A stretch of 64,000 nt of DNA from Desulfuromonas sp. KJ2020 (GCF_024197615.1 NZ_JAKUKE010000001.1:1530773-1594772); one strand, 5' to 3'. Positions 17,364-26,225 are shown, counted from the first letter of the stretch. Notes: generated by a model from the letters alone, not told the origin. Program-made: numbers and translations.

Positions 17364-19430
17364 ATGTCTGCTGAACTTTTTCTTGAAATCGGTACCGAAG
17401 AGATTCCGGCCGGCTTTCTGCCGGCGGCCATGCGCGATATGGAACGCTTGCTGCGCAAAGAACTGGAGAACGCCCGCCTCACCTTCGGCACGATCCAGAC
17501 CTTCGCCACCCCCCGTCGTCTGGCCATCGCCGTGGCCGATGTGGAATCGGAGCAGCCGCGCCAGGAGTTGACCCTCTCCGGACCCTCCGTCAAGGTCGCC
17601 TTCGATGCCGACGGCAAGCCGACCAAGGCGGCCCTCGGCTTTGCCCGCGCCAACGGCGTCGATGTTTCCGAGCTGCAGCAGGTGGAGACCGACAAAGGGG
17701 CCTATCTTTTCATCTCCAAGGTCGAAGAAGGCCGCCAGACAGCCGATCTGCTGCCGGAGATGCTGCCCCGCCTGATCGGCGGCATCCCCTTTAAAAAGTC
17801 CATGCGCTGGAAGGATCTCGACATCCGCTTTGCCCGGCCCATGCACTGGATTGTCGCCCTCTACGACGGTGTTGTCGTCCCCTTCACTTTCGGCAACCTC
17901 GAGAGCGGCCACCTCTCCCGCGGTCACCGTTTCATGGCCCCGGCGACCTTCCCGGTAAAGGGTCTGGCCAACTGGATCGATGAGTGCGAGCGCCATTTCG
18001 TCACCCCCGATCCGGCCAAGCGCCGTGATCTCATCGCCCGCGAGATCGAGCGCGTCGCCCACGCGGCCGGCGGCGAGGTCAATGCGGATGAGGCCCTGCT
18101 CGACGAAGTTTCTTTCCTCGTGGAAGACGCCACCCCCATCATCGGCTCTTTCGAGGACAAATACCTGCAGCTCCCCCGCGAACTGCTGATCACTACCATG
18201 CGCGAGCACCAGCGCTACTTCACTCTGGTCGACAAAGAGGGGAAGCTGCTGCCCCGCTTCATCACCATCTCCAATACCCGGCCAGAAGACCCGGCCGTGG
18301 TCGCCCGCGGCAACGAGCGGGTCTTGCGGGCCCGTCTTTCTGACGCCATGTTCTTCTGGACCGAGGACCAGAAGGTCAAGCTGGAAACCCGTCTCGAGGC
18401 GTTGAAGAACGTGGTCTATCAGGCCAAGCTTGGCACCAGCTACGAGAAAGTCATGCGCTTTCGCGAACTGGCTGCCCTGCTCGCCGCCCAGCTGTCTCCC
18501 GCCGATAGCGTCCTGACCGACCGGGCTGCCCTGCTGGCCAAGTGTGACCTGGAAACCGGCATGGTTTACGAGTTCCCCGAGCTGCAAGGCATCATGGGGC
18601 GCGAGTATGCGCTGCTTGAAGGAGAGGACGCCCGGGTGGCCCGCGCCATCCATGAGCACTATCTTCCCGTCGAGGCCGGCGGTGAGCTCCCCTCTGATCA
18701 TCTGGGGGCCTTCGTCTCCATCGCCGACAAGATTGACACCATCTGCGGCTGCTTCGGCGTCGGCCTCATTCCCACCGGTTCGGCCGACCCCTATGCCCTG
18801 CGGCGCAGCGCCATCGGCGTTCTGTCCATCCTGCTCGACCGGGGCTATCGCCTCTCCCTGACCGCGCTGGTCGGCACGGCCGTGGACCTGCTCACGGCCA
18901 AGCTCACCCGTCCGGCCGACGAGGTGAAGAAGGACGTCCTCGAATTTATCCGCCTGCGTTTCTTCAACATGCTGACCGGTCAAGGTCAGCCCCAGGACGT
19001 GGTCGACGCCGTGCTGTCGGCCTCCTTCGACGATGTCATCGATGCCCAGGAGCGCGTCAAGGCGTTGGCCGCCCTCAAGGGACGGGAAGATTTCGAGCCG
19101 CTGGCCGTGGCCTTCAAGCGGGTGGTCAACATCATCAAAGGGGGCGTGGATACGCCGGTGGACGCCGCCCGTTTTGAAGCCGCCTGCGAGAAAACTCTCT
19201 ATACGGAAGTGCAGGCGACCGCTGCCCGTGTCGCCGCCGCGACCCAGGCCGGGGACTATGCCGCCGCTCTGCAGGCCATTGCCGCCCTGCGCGGGGCCGT
19301 GGACGACTTCTTCGAAGGGGTGATGGTCATGGCCGAGGATGAAGCCGTGCGAATAAACCGGCTGGCCCTGCTGACAGGGGTCGCCCGGCTCTTCGAAGAC
19401 ATCGCAGACTTTGCCAAGATAGCCGCCTAG
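17364..19430 (+). CDS. glyS: Glycyl-tRNA synthetase beta subunit
   Basis: 688 residues from the ATG at 17364, which follows a CGGAG site and begins the conserved MSAELFLEIGTEEIPAGF; an in-frame start at 17316 would add a non-conserved extension. The subunit binds tRNA-Gly and contains an HD-like central part (MVYEFPELQGIMGREYA) and a C-terminal anticodon-binding region. Length is normal. It is cotranscribed with glyQ, 48 bases apart. An intrinsic terminator overlaps its stop codon. Confidence 0.96.
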   Translation: MSAELFLEIGTEEIPAGFLPAAMRDMERLLRKELENARLTFGTIQTFATPRRLAIAVADVESEQPRQELTLSGPSVKVAFDADGKPTKAALGFARANGVDVSELQQVETDKGAYLFISKVEEGRQTADLLPEMLPRLIGGIPFKKSMRWKDLDIRFARPMHWIVALYDGVVVPFTFGNLESGHLSRGHRFMAPATFPVKGLANWIDECERHFVTPDPAKRRDLIAREIERVAHAAGGEVNADEALLDEVSFLVEDATPIIGSFEDKYLQLPRELLITTMREHQRYFTLVDKEGKLLPRFITISNTRPEDPAVVARGNERVLRARLSDAMFFWTEDQKVKLETRLEALKNVVYQAKLGTSYEKVMRFRELAALLAAQLSPADSVLTDRAALLAKCDLETGMVYEFPELQGIMGREYALLEGEDARVARAIHEHYLPVEAGGELPSDHLGAFVSIADKIDTICGCFGVGLIPTGSADPYALRRSAIGVLSILLDRGYRLSLTALVGTAVDLLTAKLTRPADEVKKDVLEFIRLRFFNMLTGQGQPQDVVDAVLSASFDDVIDAQERVKALAALKGREDFEPLAVAFKRVVNIIKGGVDTPVDAARFEAACEKTLYTEVQATAARVAAATQAGDYAAALQAIAALRGAVDDFFEGVMVMAEDEAVRINRLALLTGVARLFEDIADFAKIAA

Positions 19431-19455
19431 GAAACTAGGCGGCTCTTTTATTTTC
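19422..19455 (+). terminator. Intrinsic terminator overlapping the glyS stop codon
   Basis: GCCGCCTAG (19422-19430) pairs perfectly with CTAGGCGGC (19435-19443) around a GAAA tetraloop, followed by a T-rich run. The stop codon is part of the stem. Confidence 0.85.
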
Positions 19456-19520
19456 AGTAAAAAACGGCGCCTGAAATGGTGCAAATATTTATTTTTACTA
19501 ACCTTTGAGGAGGAGTACCC

Positions 19521-22184
19521 ATGGCAACGAAGTACGTTTATTTCTTCGGCGACGGCAAGGCCGAGGGAAAAGGGGACATGAAAAACCTGCTGGGCGGCAA
19601 GGGGGCCAACCTGGCCGAAATGACCTCGATCGGTCTGCCCGTGCCGGCCGGTTTTACCATCACCACCGAGGTATGCACCGAGTTCTACAAGAACAACCGC
19701 CAGTACCCCGCCGAACTCAAAGGGCAGGTAGAAGAGAATCTGAAGAAGGTCGAGACGCTGATGGGCAAGAAATTCGGCGACGCGAAAAACCCGCTGCTCG
19801 TCTCCGTGCGCTCCGGCGCCCGCGCTTCCATGCCGGGTATGATGGACACCGTTCTCAATCTCGGCCTCAACGACCGGACGGTGCAGGGCATCATCGAACA
19901 GAGCGGCGACGCCCGTTTCGCTTACGACTCCTACCGCCGCTTCATCCAGATGTATTCCAACGTCGTCCTTAATCTCGACGGCGATATTCTCGAACACATC
20001 CTTGAGCAGATGAAAGAGCGGCGCGGGGTCCAGCAGGATACCCAGCTGACCGCCGAAGACCTCAAGGAAATGGTCATCCTCTTCAAGAAAAAGGTCCGTG
20101 AAGAGATGGGCCGGGACTTCCCCGAAGATCCCGAGGAGCAGCTGTGGGGCGCCATCGGGGCCGTCTTCGGTTCCTGGATGAACCCCCGCGCCATCACCTA
20201 CCGCAAGCTCAACGGCATCCCCGCCGAGTGGGGGACCGCCGTCAACGTCCAGTCCATGGTCTACGGCAACATGGGCGACGACTGCGCCACCGGCGTGGCT
20301 TTCACCCGCAACCCCTCCACTGGCGAGAACGTCTTCTTCGGCGAGTTCCTGGTCAACGCCCAGGGCGAGGACGTGGTGGCTGGCATCCGTACCCCCCAGC
20401 CCATCAACAAGGCAGGCGGCGACGGCACCCTGCCTTCCATGGAAGAGGTCATGCCCGTCTGCTACGACCAGCTCATGAAGGTGCAGCAGACCCTGGAGAA
20501 GCACTACCGCGACATGCAGGACATCGAGTTCACCATCGAGAAGGGTAAGCTCTATATGCTGCAGACCCGCAATGGCAAGCGCACCGCCAAGGCGGCGGTA
20601 AAGATCGCCGTCGACATGGTGCGCGAAGGGGTGCTCAGCGAGAAGGAGGCGGTTCTGCGCGTGCAGCCCGAACAGCTCGACCAGCTGCTGCATCCTTCCC
20701 TCGATCCCAAGGCACCCAAAACCATTATCGCCAAGGGTCTGCCCGCTTCTCCCGGCGCTGCCAGCGGTGAGGTGGTCTTCTCGGCCGATGAGGCGGAAGA
20801 AGCGGCCAAGATCGGCCTCAAGGTCATTCTCGTCCGCGTGGAGACCAGCCCGGAAGACATTCACGGCATGCACGCCGCCCAGGGCATCCTCACCGCCCGC
20901 GGCGGCATGACCTCCCACGCCGCCGTTGTCGCCCGCGGCATGGGCAAGTGCTGCGTGGCCGGCTGCGGGGATATCAAGGTCGACTACAAGACGCAGCAGT
21001 TCGTTGCCCGCGACGGCGTCGTCATCAAGAAGGGGGATGTCATTACCCTCGACGGGTCCACCGGTGAAGTCATGAAGGGTGAAGTCCCCACCGTTCAGCC
21101 TGAGCTGACCGGCGATTTCGGCGCCCTCATGGAGTGGGTCGATTCCTTCCGTCGCCTCAAGGTGCGCACCAACGCCGATACCCCCAACGACTCCAAGGTG
21201 GCTCGCAACTTCGGCGCCGAGGGCATCGGTCTGTGCCGCACTGAGCATATGTTCTTTGAGGCCGAGCGCATCATGGCCGTCCGCGAGATGATCCTGTCCG
21301 AAGACCTCTCCGGCCGCAAGAGCGCCCTGGCCAAGATTCTGCCCATGCAGAAAGGGGACTTCCTCGGCATCTTCCGCGAGATGAAGGGCCTGCCGGTGAC
21401 CATCCGCCTGCTCGACCCGCCCCTGCACGAGTTCCTCCCCCACACGGACAAGGACATCGAGGAGTTGGCTGCCGTCATGAAGGTGCAGCCCCAGGTGCTG
21501 CGCAACAAGGTCGATTTCCTGCACGAATTCAACCCCATGCTCGGCCACCGCGGCTGTCGCCTGGGCATCACCTTCCCCGAAATCTACGACATGCAGGTGC
21601 AGGCCATCATGGAAGCGGCCTGTGAACTGGTCAAGAACGAGGGCTTCGACATCGTGCCCGAGATCATGATTCCCCTGGTCGGGCACGTCAAGGAGCTGGC
21701 TATCCTGCGGGCCAACGCCATCCGCGTCGCCGACGAAGTCGTGGCCCGCTACGGCGTCAAGGTCGAGTATCTCATCGGCACCATGATCGAGCTGCCCCGC
21801 GCCGCCCTGACCGCCGACGAGATCGCCAAGGAAGCCGAGTTCTTCTCTTTCGGCACCAATGACCTCACCCAGACGACCTATGGCCTGTCCCGTGATGACG
21901 CCGGCAAGTTCCTGCCCTTCTATGTCGAGCGCGAGATCTACCCCAACGATCCCTTCGTCGCCCTCGACCAGAGCGGTGTCGGACAGTTGGTGGAGATGGG
22001 TTGCGTTAAGGGGCGCCAGGCCCGCGCCAACATCAAACTCGGCATTTGCGGCGAGCACGGCGGTGAGCCTTCCAGTGTCATCTTTTGCCACAAGATTGGC
22101 CTCGATTACGTCTCCTGCTCTCCCTTCCGCGTCCCCATCGCCCGCCTGGCGGCCGCCCACGCCGCCCTGATGGACGAGAAATAA
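19521..22184 (+). CDS. ppdK: Pyruvate, phosphate dikinase
   Basis: 887 residues, full length. It interconverts pyruvate, ATP and phosphate with phosphoenolpyruvate, AMP and pyrophosphate. An N-terminal ATP-grasp domain starts with [10 protein letters not shown] and contains [19 protein letters not shown]. The phosphohistidine domain has the active histidine H466 in [13 protein letters not shown]. The C-terminal PEP/pyruvate barrel has [15 protein letters not shown] and the catalytic LGICGEHGG cysteine region near residue 830. A GAGGAGG site precedes the ATG. Flanking terminators show a monocistronic unit. The enzyme suits anaplerosis or gluconeogenesis from organic acids. Confidence 0.97.
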   Translation: MATKYVYFFGDGKAEGKGDMKNLLGGKGANLAEMTSIGLPVPAGFTITTEVCTEFYKNNRQYPAELKGQVEENLKKVETLMGKKFGDAKNPLLVSVRSGARASMPGMMDTVLNLGLNDRTVQGIIEQSGDARFAYDSYRRFIQMYSNVVLNLDGDILEHILEQMKERRGVQQDTQLTAEDLKEMVILFKKKVREEMGRDFPEDPEEQLWGAIGAVFGSWMNPRAITYRKLNGIPAEWGTAVNVQSMVYGNMGDDCATGVAFTRNPSTGENVFFGEFLVNAQGEDVVAGIRTPQPINKAGGDGTLPSMEEVMPVCYDQLMKVQQTLEKHYRDMQDIEFTIEKGKLYMLQTRNGKRTAKAAVKIAVDMVREGVLSEKEAVLRVQPEQLDQLLHPSLDPKAPKTIIAKGLPASPGAASGEVVFSADEAEEAAKIGLKVILVRVETSPEDIHGMHAAQGILTARGGMTSHAAVVARGMGKCCVAGCGDIKVDYKTQQFVARDGVVIKKGDVITLDGSTGEVMKGEVPTVQPELTGDFGALMEWVDSFRRLKVRTNADTPNDSKVARNFGAEGIGLCRTEHMFFEAERIMAVREMILSEDLSGRKSALAKILPMQKGDFLGIFREMKGLPVTIRLLDPPLHEFLPHTDKDIEELAAVMKVQPQVLRNKVDFLHEFNPMLGHRGCRLGITFPEIYDMQVQAIMEAACELVKNEGFDIVPEIMIPLVGHVKELAILRANAIRVADEVVARYGVKVEYLIGTMIELPRAALTADEIAKEAEFFSFGTNDLTQTTYGLSRDDAGKFLPFYVEREIYPNDPFVALDQSGVGQLVEMGCVKGRQARANIKLGICGEHGGEPSSVIFCHKIGLDYVSCSPFRVPIARLAAAHAALMDEK

Positions 22185-22208
22185 GACTTTCGATTTTTTG
22201 TCCGCTGC

Positions 22209-22248
22209 GATCCCCCGGGAATCCTTTCCCGGGGGATTTTTTTATTCC
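22209..22248 (+). terminator. Intrinsic terminator after ppdK
   Basis: A 12-base stem (ATCCCCCGGGAA with TTCCCGGGGGAT) around a 4-base loop is followed by seven Ts. Confidence 0.9.
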
Positions 22249-22258
22249 TTTGGTTCGC

Positions 22259-22286
22259 TTGCGAGGCCGTCAGAATCTGCTAAATT
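22259..22286 (+). promoter_or_regulatory. Possible promoter of the YeeE/YedE pair
   Basis: TTGCGA (22259-22264) and TAAATT (22281-22286) are 16 bases apart, 57 bases before the first transporter gene. Confidence 0.4.
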
Positions 22287-22342
22287 ATCAGTTATGCCAA
22301 TGGCTTAAAGAATTTTGCTTCTCATCAAAGAAAGGATTTTTC

Positions 22343-22879
22343 ATGTCTTCACGATTTACCCCCGGACGCGCCGGCGCCTGGAATCCCTATCTGGCCGGAG
22401 CTCTTTCCGGGCTGGTCTCTGTCTTCTCCGTGTGGATCGCCGGAAAATATCTCGGCGCTTCCACTACCTTTGTTCGCGCCGCCGGCATGATCGAGAAGGT
22501 CTTCTCGCCGGAGCGAGTGGAAAAACTCGATTACTTCATCAAGACGGCGCCCAAAATCGATTGGCAGTGGATGTTCGTGGTCGGCATCTTCATCGGTGCC
22601 CTCATTGCTTCCGTCACCGGAGGCACCTTCCGGCTGCAGGGTCTGCCCGATATGTGGCGCCAGCGTTTCGGCGGCGCCAGTTGCGGTCGGCGTGCCCTCT
22701 TTGCCTTCAGCGGCGGCGCCGTGGCCATGTTCGGAGCGCGTCTGGCCGATGGCTGACCGAGCGGTCATGGGCTGAGCGGTTCGCTCCAGCTGGCTGTCAG
22801 TGGTCTCATTTCCCTTGCCTGTTTCTTTATCGGCGGCATCCTCGTCGCCCGCCTCATTTACGGGAGGAAGTCCTCATGA
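22343..22879 (+). CDS. YeeE/YedE transporter, N-terminal half, candidate selenoprotein (UGA = Sec138)
   Basis: The frame starts at ATG 22343 after AAAGGA and runs 137 codons to TGA at 22754-22756, then continues open for 40 further codons to a second TGA at 22877-22879. Read through, it gives a 178-residue membrane protein of the YeeE/YedE family (transport of sulfur compounds such as thiosulfate; some members are linked to selenium metabolism). The first TGA falls exactly in the family signature GARLADG-x-PSGHGLSG, where x is a conserved cysteine. The part after it (LQLAVSGLISLACFFIGG) is a normal family helix. A SECIS-like hairpin lies at 22771-22790. The final stop overlaps the next gene as ATGA. 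I read the UGA as selenocysteine; a nonsense mutation is the alternative. Confidence 0.72.
22771..22790 (+). promoter_or_regulatory. SECIS-like hairpin downstream of the in-frame UGA
   Basis: GCTGAGCG (22771-22778) pairs with CGCTCCAGC (22782-22790, one bulged C) around the loop GTT. The loop begins 22 bases after the UGA and its first base is G, as expected for bacterial SECIS elements, which sit within the coding region just after the UGA. Confidence 0.6.
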
Positions 22880-23403
22880 ACATGCTCATTTACGGGCTGC
22901 TCACCGGTGTGGCCTTCGGTTTTATCCTGCAGAAAGGCGGCGTGCTGCGCTACGACAAGCAGCTCGGCGTGCTGCGGCTGATCGACATGACTATCATCAA
23001 GTTCATGCTGACCAGCGTTCTGGTCGGCATGGTTGGTATCTATCTGCTGGTTGATCTGGAATTGGCCAAACTCAGTCTCAAGACGACGATTCTGGGCGGT
23101 AACATCATCGGCGGGCTCATTTTCGGTGTCGGCTGGGGTCTGCTCGGCTACTGCCCCGGCACCTCTGCCGGGGCTCTGGGTGAGGGGCGTTGGGACGCGC
23201 TTTACGGCATCCTCGGTATGGTGGCCGGCGCCGCCATCTACGCCGAAGCCTTTCCCCTCATGAAACGCACCGTGCTCACCTGGGGAAACTTCGGCAAGAT
23301 CACTATTCCGCAGGTACTGGGCATCAACCACTGGCCGGTGATCCTGGTCTTTGTCATCGGAGCGGTTTTGCTCTTTCGGTTTTTTGAGAAGAAGGGGTTA
23401 TGA
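22876..23403 (+). CDS. YeeE/YedE transporter, C-terminal half
   Basis: 175 residues, five or so hydrophobic segments. The signature GVGWGLLGYCPGTSAGALGEG contains the second conserved cysteine of the YeeE/YedE fold (GYCPGT). Single-chain family members carry both halves in one protein; here they are split and translationally coupled by a 4-base overlap. The two half-proteins probably form one transporter with the Sec/Cys residues lining the substrate path, as described for thiosulfate-conducting YeeE. AGGAAG lies upstream of the ATG. Confidence 0.85.
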   Translation: MNMLIYGLLTGVAFGFILQKGGVLRYDKQLGVLRLIDMTIIKFMLTSVLVGMVGIYLLVDLELAKLSLKTTILGGNIIGGLIFGVGWGLLGYCPGTSAGALGEGRWDALYGILGMVAGAAIYAEAFPLMKRTVLTWGNFGKITIPQVLGINHWPVILVFVIGAVLLFRFFEKKGL

Positions 23404-23761
23404 GAGACCGGCGGGTTGCGCCCCGCCGGACGCCTTACTTTTTGTCCAAGCCCACAAAAAGTAAGCAAAAAGGGGCTTTTTTATTGCTGACGCCGGGTTT
23501 TGGTGGCTTTGCTGAAATAGAGCCGGTTTAAGAGGTTCTTTATTTTGTGGCACGAAAAGGCAATGGCCCCGGCTCACTGCGTTCACACGGGCTAAATTGT
23601 TCCTGCCGTGTGTCAACTGTGCCGGTCTGCCGGGCATGGCCTGTTGGTCTTTTGATCGTTTTTGTTGTTCTGAGTTCACCCCTCTGGGTTTGCTGAGGTG
23701 CATGCTTCCTTTTCTTTTGCTATGCTGTCAGTTCAGTTCGACAATCCCGGAGAACATAAAC
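23404..23761. other. Intergenic region with two palindromes
   Basis: No gene is convincing in these 358 bases. Immediately after the stop there is a GC hairpin (CCGGCGGG at 23408-23415 with CCCGCCGG at 23422-23429). Next comes a perfect 12-base inverted repeat described separately. The rest, up to the dehydrogenase start, is unremarkable. Confidence 0.5.
23434..23465. repeat. Intergenic inverted repeat of the CTTACTTTTTGT type
   Basis: CTTACTTTTTGT (23434-23445) and ACAAAAAGTAAG (23454-23465) are exact inverted copies around an 8-base loop. It is followed by a GCAAAAAGGGGC segment and a T-run, so it may also stop transcription. Similar palindromes are scattered in many proteobacterial genomes. 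Confidence 0.6.
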
Positions 23762-24718
23762 ATGAAAATCGTAGTGCTCGACGGCTATACTCTGAACCCC
23801 GGCGATCTCAGTTGGGGGGCTCTGCAATCCCTGGGGGAGTGCGTCATTTACGAGCGCACCCCGGCGGCGCAGGTGGTGGAGCGCTGTCAGGGCGCCGGGG
23901 CTGTGCTCACCAATAAGGTGGTCTTCTCCGCCGAGGTCCTTGATCAGTTACCCGAGCTGCGCTATATCGGCGTTACCGCTACCGGCTACAACGTGGTGGC
24001 GCTGGAAGAGGTGCGTCGTTGCGGTATTACGGTGACCAACGTGCCCGGCTACAGCACGGCCTCGGTGGCGCAGATGGTCTTCGCCCTGGTGCTGGAGCTG
24101 ACCCAGCAGGTCGGCCATCATGACCATCTGGTCCGGCAGGGGCGCTGGTCGGCCAGCCCGGACTTCTGTTTCTGGGATCGCGGCCTGACCGAGCTCGACG
24201 GCCGGATCATGGGGGTGGTGGGTTATGGGCAGATCGGCCGGGCTGTCTGCCGTATTGCCGCCGCCTTCGGCATGGAAGTGCTGGTCCATACCGCGCATCC
24301 CAAAAAGTATGGCGAGCGCGAAGACGTGACCTTTGTGGCGCTCGATGCGCTCTTTGCCCGGGCCGACGTCATCAGTCTGCACTGTCCGCTTACCCCGCAG
24401 ACCGAGCGGCTGGTGGATGAAGAGCGGCTGGCCGCCATGAAGAAGACGGCCCTGCTCATCAACACGGGGCGGGGGCCCCTGGTCGATGAAGTCGCTCTGG
24501 CCACCGCCCTGAACCGCGGCGATATCGCCGGCGCCGGCCTTGATGTTCTCAGCAGCGAGCCGCCGGCAACGGACAATCCTCTGCTCGCCGCAAAGAACTG
24601 TTTCATCACCCCGCATATCGCCTGGGCCACCCGCGAGTCCCGCCAGCGTCTCCTGGATATCACTGTCGGCAATCTGGCCGCCTTCCTGCGGGGAGAAGCG
24701 GTCAACATTGTGAGTTGA
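23762..24718 (+). CDS. D-2-hydroxyacid dehydrogenase (glycerate dehydrogenase-like)
   Basis: 318 residues from the ATG at 23762; longer in-frame starts lack conservation. The NAD-binding Rossmann core has GVVGYGQIGRAV. The catalytic set is present: arginine in INTGRGPLVDE, the glutamate region LDVLSSEPP, and histidine in ITPHIAWAT. The family reduces 2-keto acids such as hydroxypyruvate, or oxidises the D-hydroxyacids, with NAD(P)H. The FCFWDRGLTELDGR segment is typical of the NADH-dependent hydroxypyruvate/glycerate branch. Substrate is inferred only. Confidence 0.87.
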   Translation: MKIVVLDGYTLNPGDLSWGALQSLGECVIYERTPAAQVVERCQGAGAVLTNKVVFSAEVLDQLPELRYIGVTATGYNVVALEEVRRCGITVTNVPGYSTASVAQMVFALVLELTQQVGHHDHLVRQGRWSASPDFCFWDRGLTELDGRIMGVVGYGQIGRAVCRIAAAFGMEVLVHTAHPKKYGEREDVTFVALDALFARADVISLHCPLTPQTERLVDEERLAAMKKTALLINTGRGPLVDEVALATALNRGDIAGAGLDVLSSEPPATDNPLLAAKNCFITPHIAWATRESRQRLLDITVGNLAAFLRGEAVNIVS

Positions 24719-24738
24719 CGGCCTTTGCCCGCTTCATC

Positions 24739-24767
24739 TTGACACCCGGCAGGGCCAATGGTATAAG
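24739..24767 (+). promoter_or_regulatory. Strong sigma-70 promoter
   Basis: Consensus TTGACA (24739-24744), 17-base spacer and TATAAG (24762-24767). Predicted start near 24774 gives a leader of about 67 bases that contains a terminator hairpin. Confidence 0.65.
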
Positions 24768-24791
24768 AGGCCCTCGCTCAACAGGACAACC

Positions 24792-24824
24792 AGCCGCAGG
24801 GAATTTTCCCTGTGGCTTTTTTTT
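24792..24824 (+). terminator. Intrinsic terminator inside the leader of the zinc-ribbon gene
   Basis: AGCCGCAGGGAA pairs with TTCCCTGTGGCT (one G-U pair), followed by a run of eight Ts. It lies after the strong promoter and ends 16 bases before the start codon. It could be an attenuator, or end transcripts from the upstream dehydrogenase. Confidence 0.7.
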
Positions 24825-24840
24825 GAAAGAAGGAAAGTTT

Positions 24841-25287
24841 ATGAGTCAGAAGAAAATCTCCGCCGGCGACCTTGTCGACTCCCAGTGCACCAAGTGCCGC
24901 ATGGTCACCAACCATACCGTCGTCGCCATGGTGGGCGACAAAGTGGTGCGGGTTCAATGCAATACCTGCGGCGGCATGCACAATTACCGGGAGGCGGCGC
25001 CGAAGAAGACCGCCACGCCGCGGACCACGACCACCAAGGCCGACGCCGTGCCGCGCCAGCCGCGGCAGCGAGCCGCCACCGCCGACCTGATCTTCTGGGA
25101 GGAACGCTGCGGCGAGGACGCCACGGGTTCCGCCAAAACCTATGCCATGGATGGCGCCTATCGCGCCGACGACCTGGTGAGCCATCCTGTTTTCGGCATT
25201 GGTATCGTCACCGCCGTCACCCCGCCCAACAAGGTCGAAATTCTCTTCCGCGACGGCCGCAAGCTGCTGCGCGGCCTGCCTCGCTGA
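24841..25287 (+). CDS. Zinc-ribbon protein with C-terminal CarD/KOW-like domain
   Basis: 148 residues from the ATG at 24841 (GAAGGAAAG site upstream). The N-terminal 45 residues form a zinc ribbon with CTKC and CNTC pairs. A basic linker of Lys, Thr, Arg and Pro (about 50-85) follows. The C-terminal 50 residues (HPVFGIGIVTAVTPPNKVEILFRDGRKLL) resemble the small beta-barrel of CarD or of UvrD C-termini that binds RNA polymerase or nucleic acid. A role as a transcription- or DNA-associated factor is inferred; no member with known function comes to mind. Confidence 0.65.
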   Translation: MSQKKISAGDLVDSQCTKCRMVTNHTVVAMVGDKVVRVQCNTCGGMHNYREAAPKKTATPRTTTTKADAVPRQPRQRAATADLIFWEERCGEDATGSAKTYAMDGAYRADDLVSHPVFGIGIVTAVTPPNKVEILFRDGRKLLRGLPR

Positions 25288-25305
25288 TTCAATCTCTCGA
25301 TTAAT

Positions 25306-25343
25306 GGCCAGGCCCCACTTTTTCCGCGGGCCTGGCCTTTATT
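25306..25343 (+). terminator. Intrinsic terminator after the zinc-ribbon gene
   Basis: GGCCAGGCCC (25306-25315) pairs with GGGCCTGGCC (25328-25337) around a 12-base loop, followed by a short T-rich run. Confidence 0.8.
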
Positions 25344-25370
25344 CCTGCCTTTAGACCCCGAAAAATCCTT

Positions 25371-25480
25371 CACCACCAAGCCACAAAGACACCAAGGAAA
25401 TCCCTAAATTCCAACGGGACCCAGATGCGGACTGTTATCCATGATACAGACCTTCTTGGTGTCCTGGTGACTTGGTGGTA
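25371..25480. repeat. Imperfect inverted pair of CACCAAG repeats
   Basis: Two arms, near 25371-25397 and 25453-25480, are inverted copies agreeing at about 24 of 27 positions; each is built of ACCAAG-like units. They flank about 55 unremarkable bases. Similar short repeats occur between genes in many related genomes. Confidence 0.5.
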
Positions 25481-25523
25481 GATTATCTTTTACCGGTGAT
25501 GTTGGCTTGATGATGACGGGGAG

Positions 25524-26225
25524 ATGATGGACTTTGCACATCTGCATGATTGGTCGGTGACCTATACCGAGGCCGTCGCCCTGCAGCGGCAGCTGGCCAC
25601 CCAGGTGCGTCTGGAGGATGGAGTGACGCCTTCGCTGCGATGGGTGGCGGGGGTGGACGTCTCCTACGAAAAGCACGGGGATTTGTTCTTTGCCGCGGTC
25701 GTGGTGCTGAGCTATCCGGATCTGCAGGTGGTGGAAGAGGCCAGTGCCGTCGACCGGGTCAGCTTCCCCTATATCCCCGGTCTGCTGTCCTTTCGGGAGC
25801 TGCCGGTGTTGCTGCAAGCTTTCGAGGGATTGCAGACGCGACCGGACGTCGTGCTGGTGGACGGGCAGGGCGTCGCCCATCCGCGTCGTCTTGGCCTGGC
25901 CAGCCATCTCGGACTCTGGCTGAAATTGCCGACCATCGGCTGTGCCAAGAGCCGCCTTTGCGGCGAGTACGAGGAGCCGGGCCCGCAGAAAGGGGAGGGC
26001 GCGGCTCTGGTGCTGAACGGCGCTCCCGTGGGGGTGGTGCTGCGGACGCGGGAGCGGGTGCGCCCCCTTTATGTGTCGCCGGGACACCTGTGCACGGTCG
26101 CCCGGGCCGCCCAGGTGACTCTGGCCTGCACGACACGTTACCGCCTGCCGGAACCGACCCGGCAGGCCCATCTGTTTACCAATCGGCTGCGGCTGCAGGC
26201 CCGTGAAGGGGTCGCTAAAGCCTGA
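25524..26225 (+). CDS. nfi: Endonuclease V (deoxyinosine 3' endonuclease)
   Basis: 233 residues. The family motifs are complete: GVDVSY with metal ligand D45, PYIPGLLSFRELP with E92, and LVDGQGVAHPRRLGLASHLG with D113. The conserved Tyr in PYIPG is the wedge that reads deaminated bases. The enzyme nicks DNA on the 3' side of deoxyinosine in alternative repair. Two adjacent ATGs at 25524 and 25527 share the GGGGAG site. The gene converges on the DUF2520 gene with only 7 bases between them. Confidence 0.92.
   Translation: MMDFAHLHDWSVTYTEAVALQRQLATQVRLEDGVTPSLRWVAGVDVSYEKHGDLFFAAVVVLSYPDLQVVEEASAVDRVSFPYIPGLLSFRELPVLLQAFEGLQTRPDVVLVDGQGVAHPRRLGLASHLGLWLKLPTIGCAKSRLCGEYEEPGPQKGEGAALVLNGAPVGVVLRTRERVRPLYVSPGHLCTVARAAQVTLACTTRYRLPEPTRQAHLFTNRLRLQAREGVAKA

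Noticed and set aside
16428-22160. A 1910-codon open frame on the minus strand
   Set aside because: It runs antisense through glyQ, glyS and ppdK. Their strong codon bias in GC-rich DNA leaves the opposite strand without stops. The product is low-complexity and has no domain.
22085-22756. A 223-codon protein ending at the TGA at 22756
   Set aside because: Its first part lies inside ppdK in another frame and crosses a terminator. The real start is at 22343, and the TGA is better read as an internal codon.
22343-23403. A YeeE/YedE pseudogene broken by a nonsense mutation
   Set aside because: Not excluded, but less likely: the frame past TGA is intact and conserved, the second gene is coupled by ATGA, and a SECIS-like hairpin follows.
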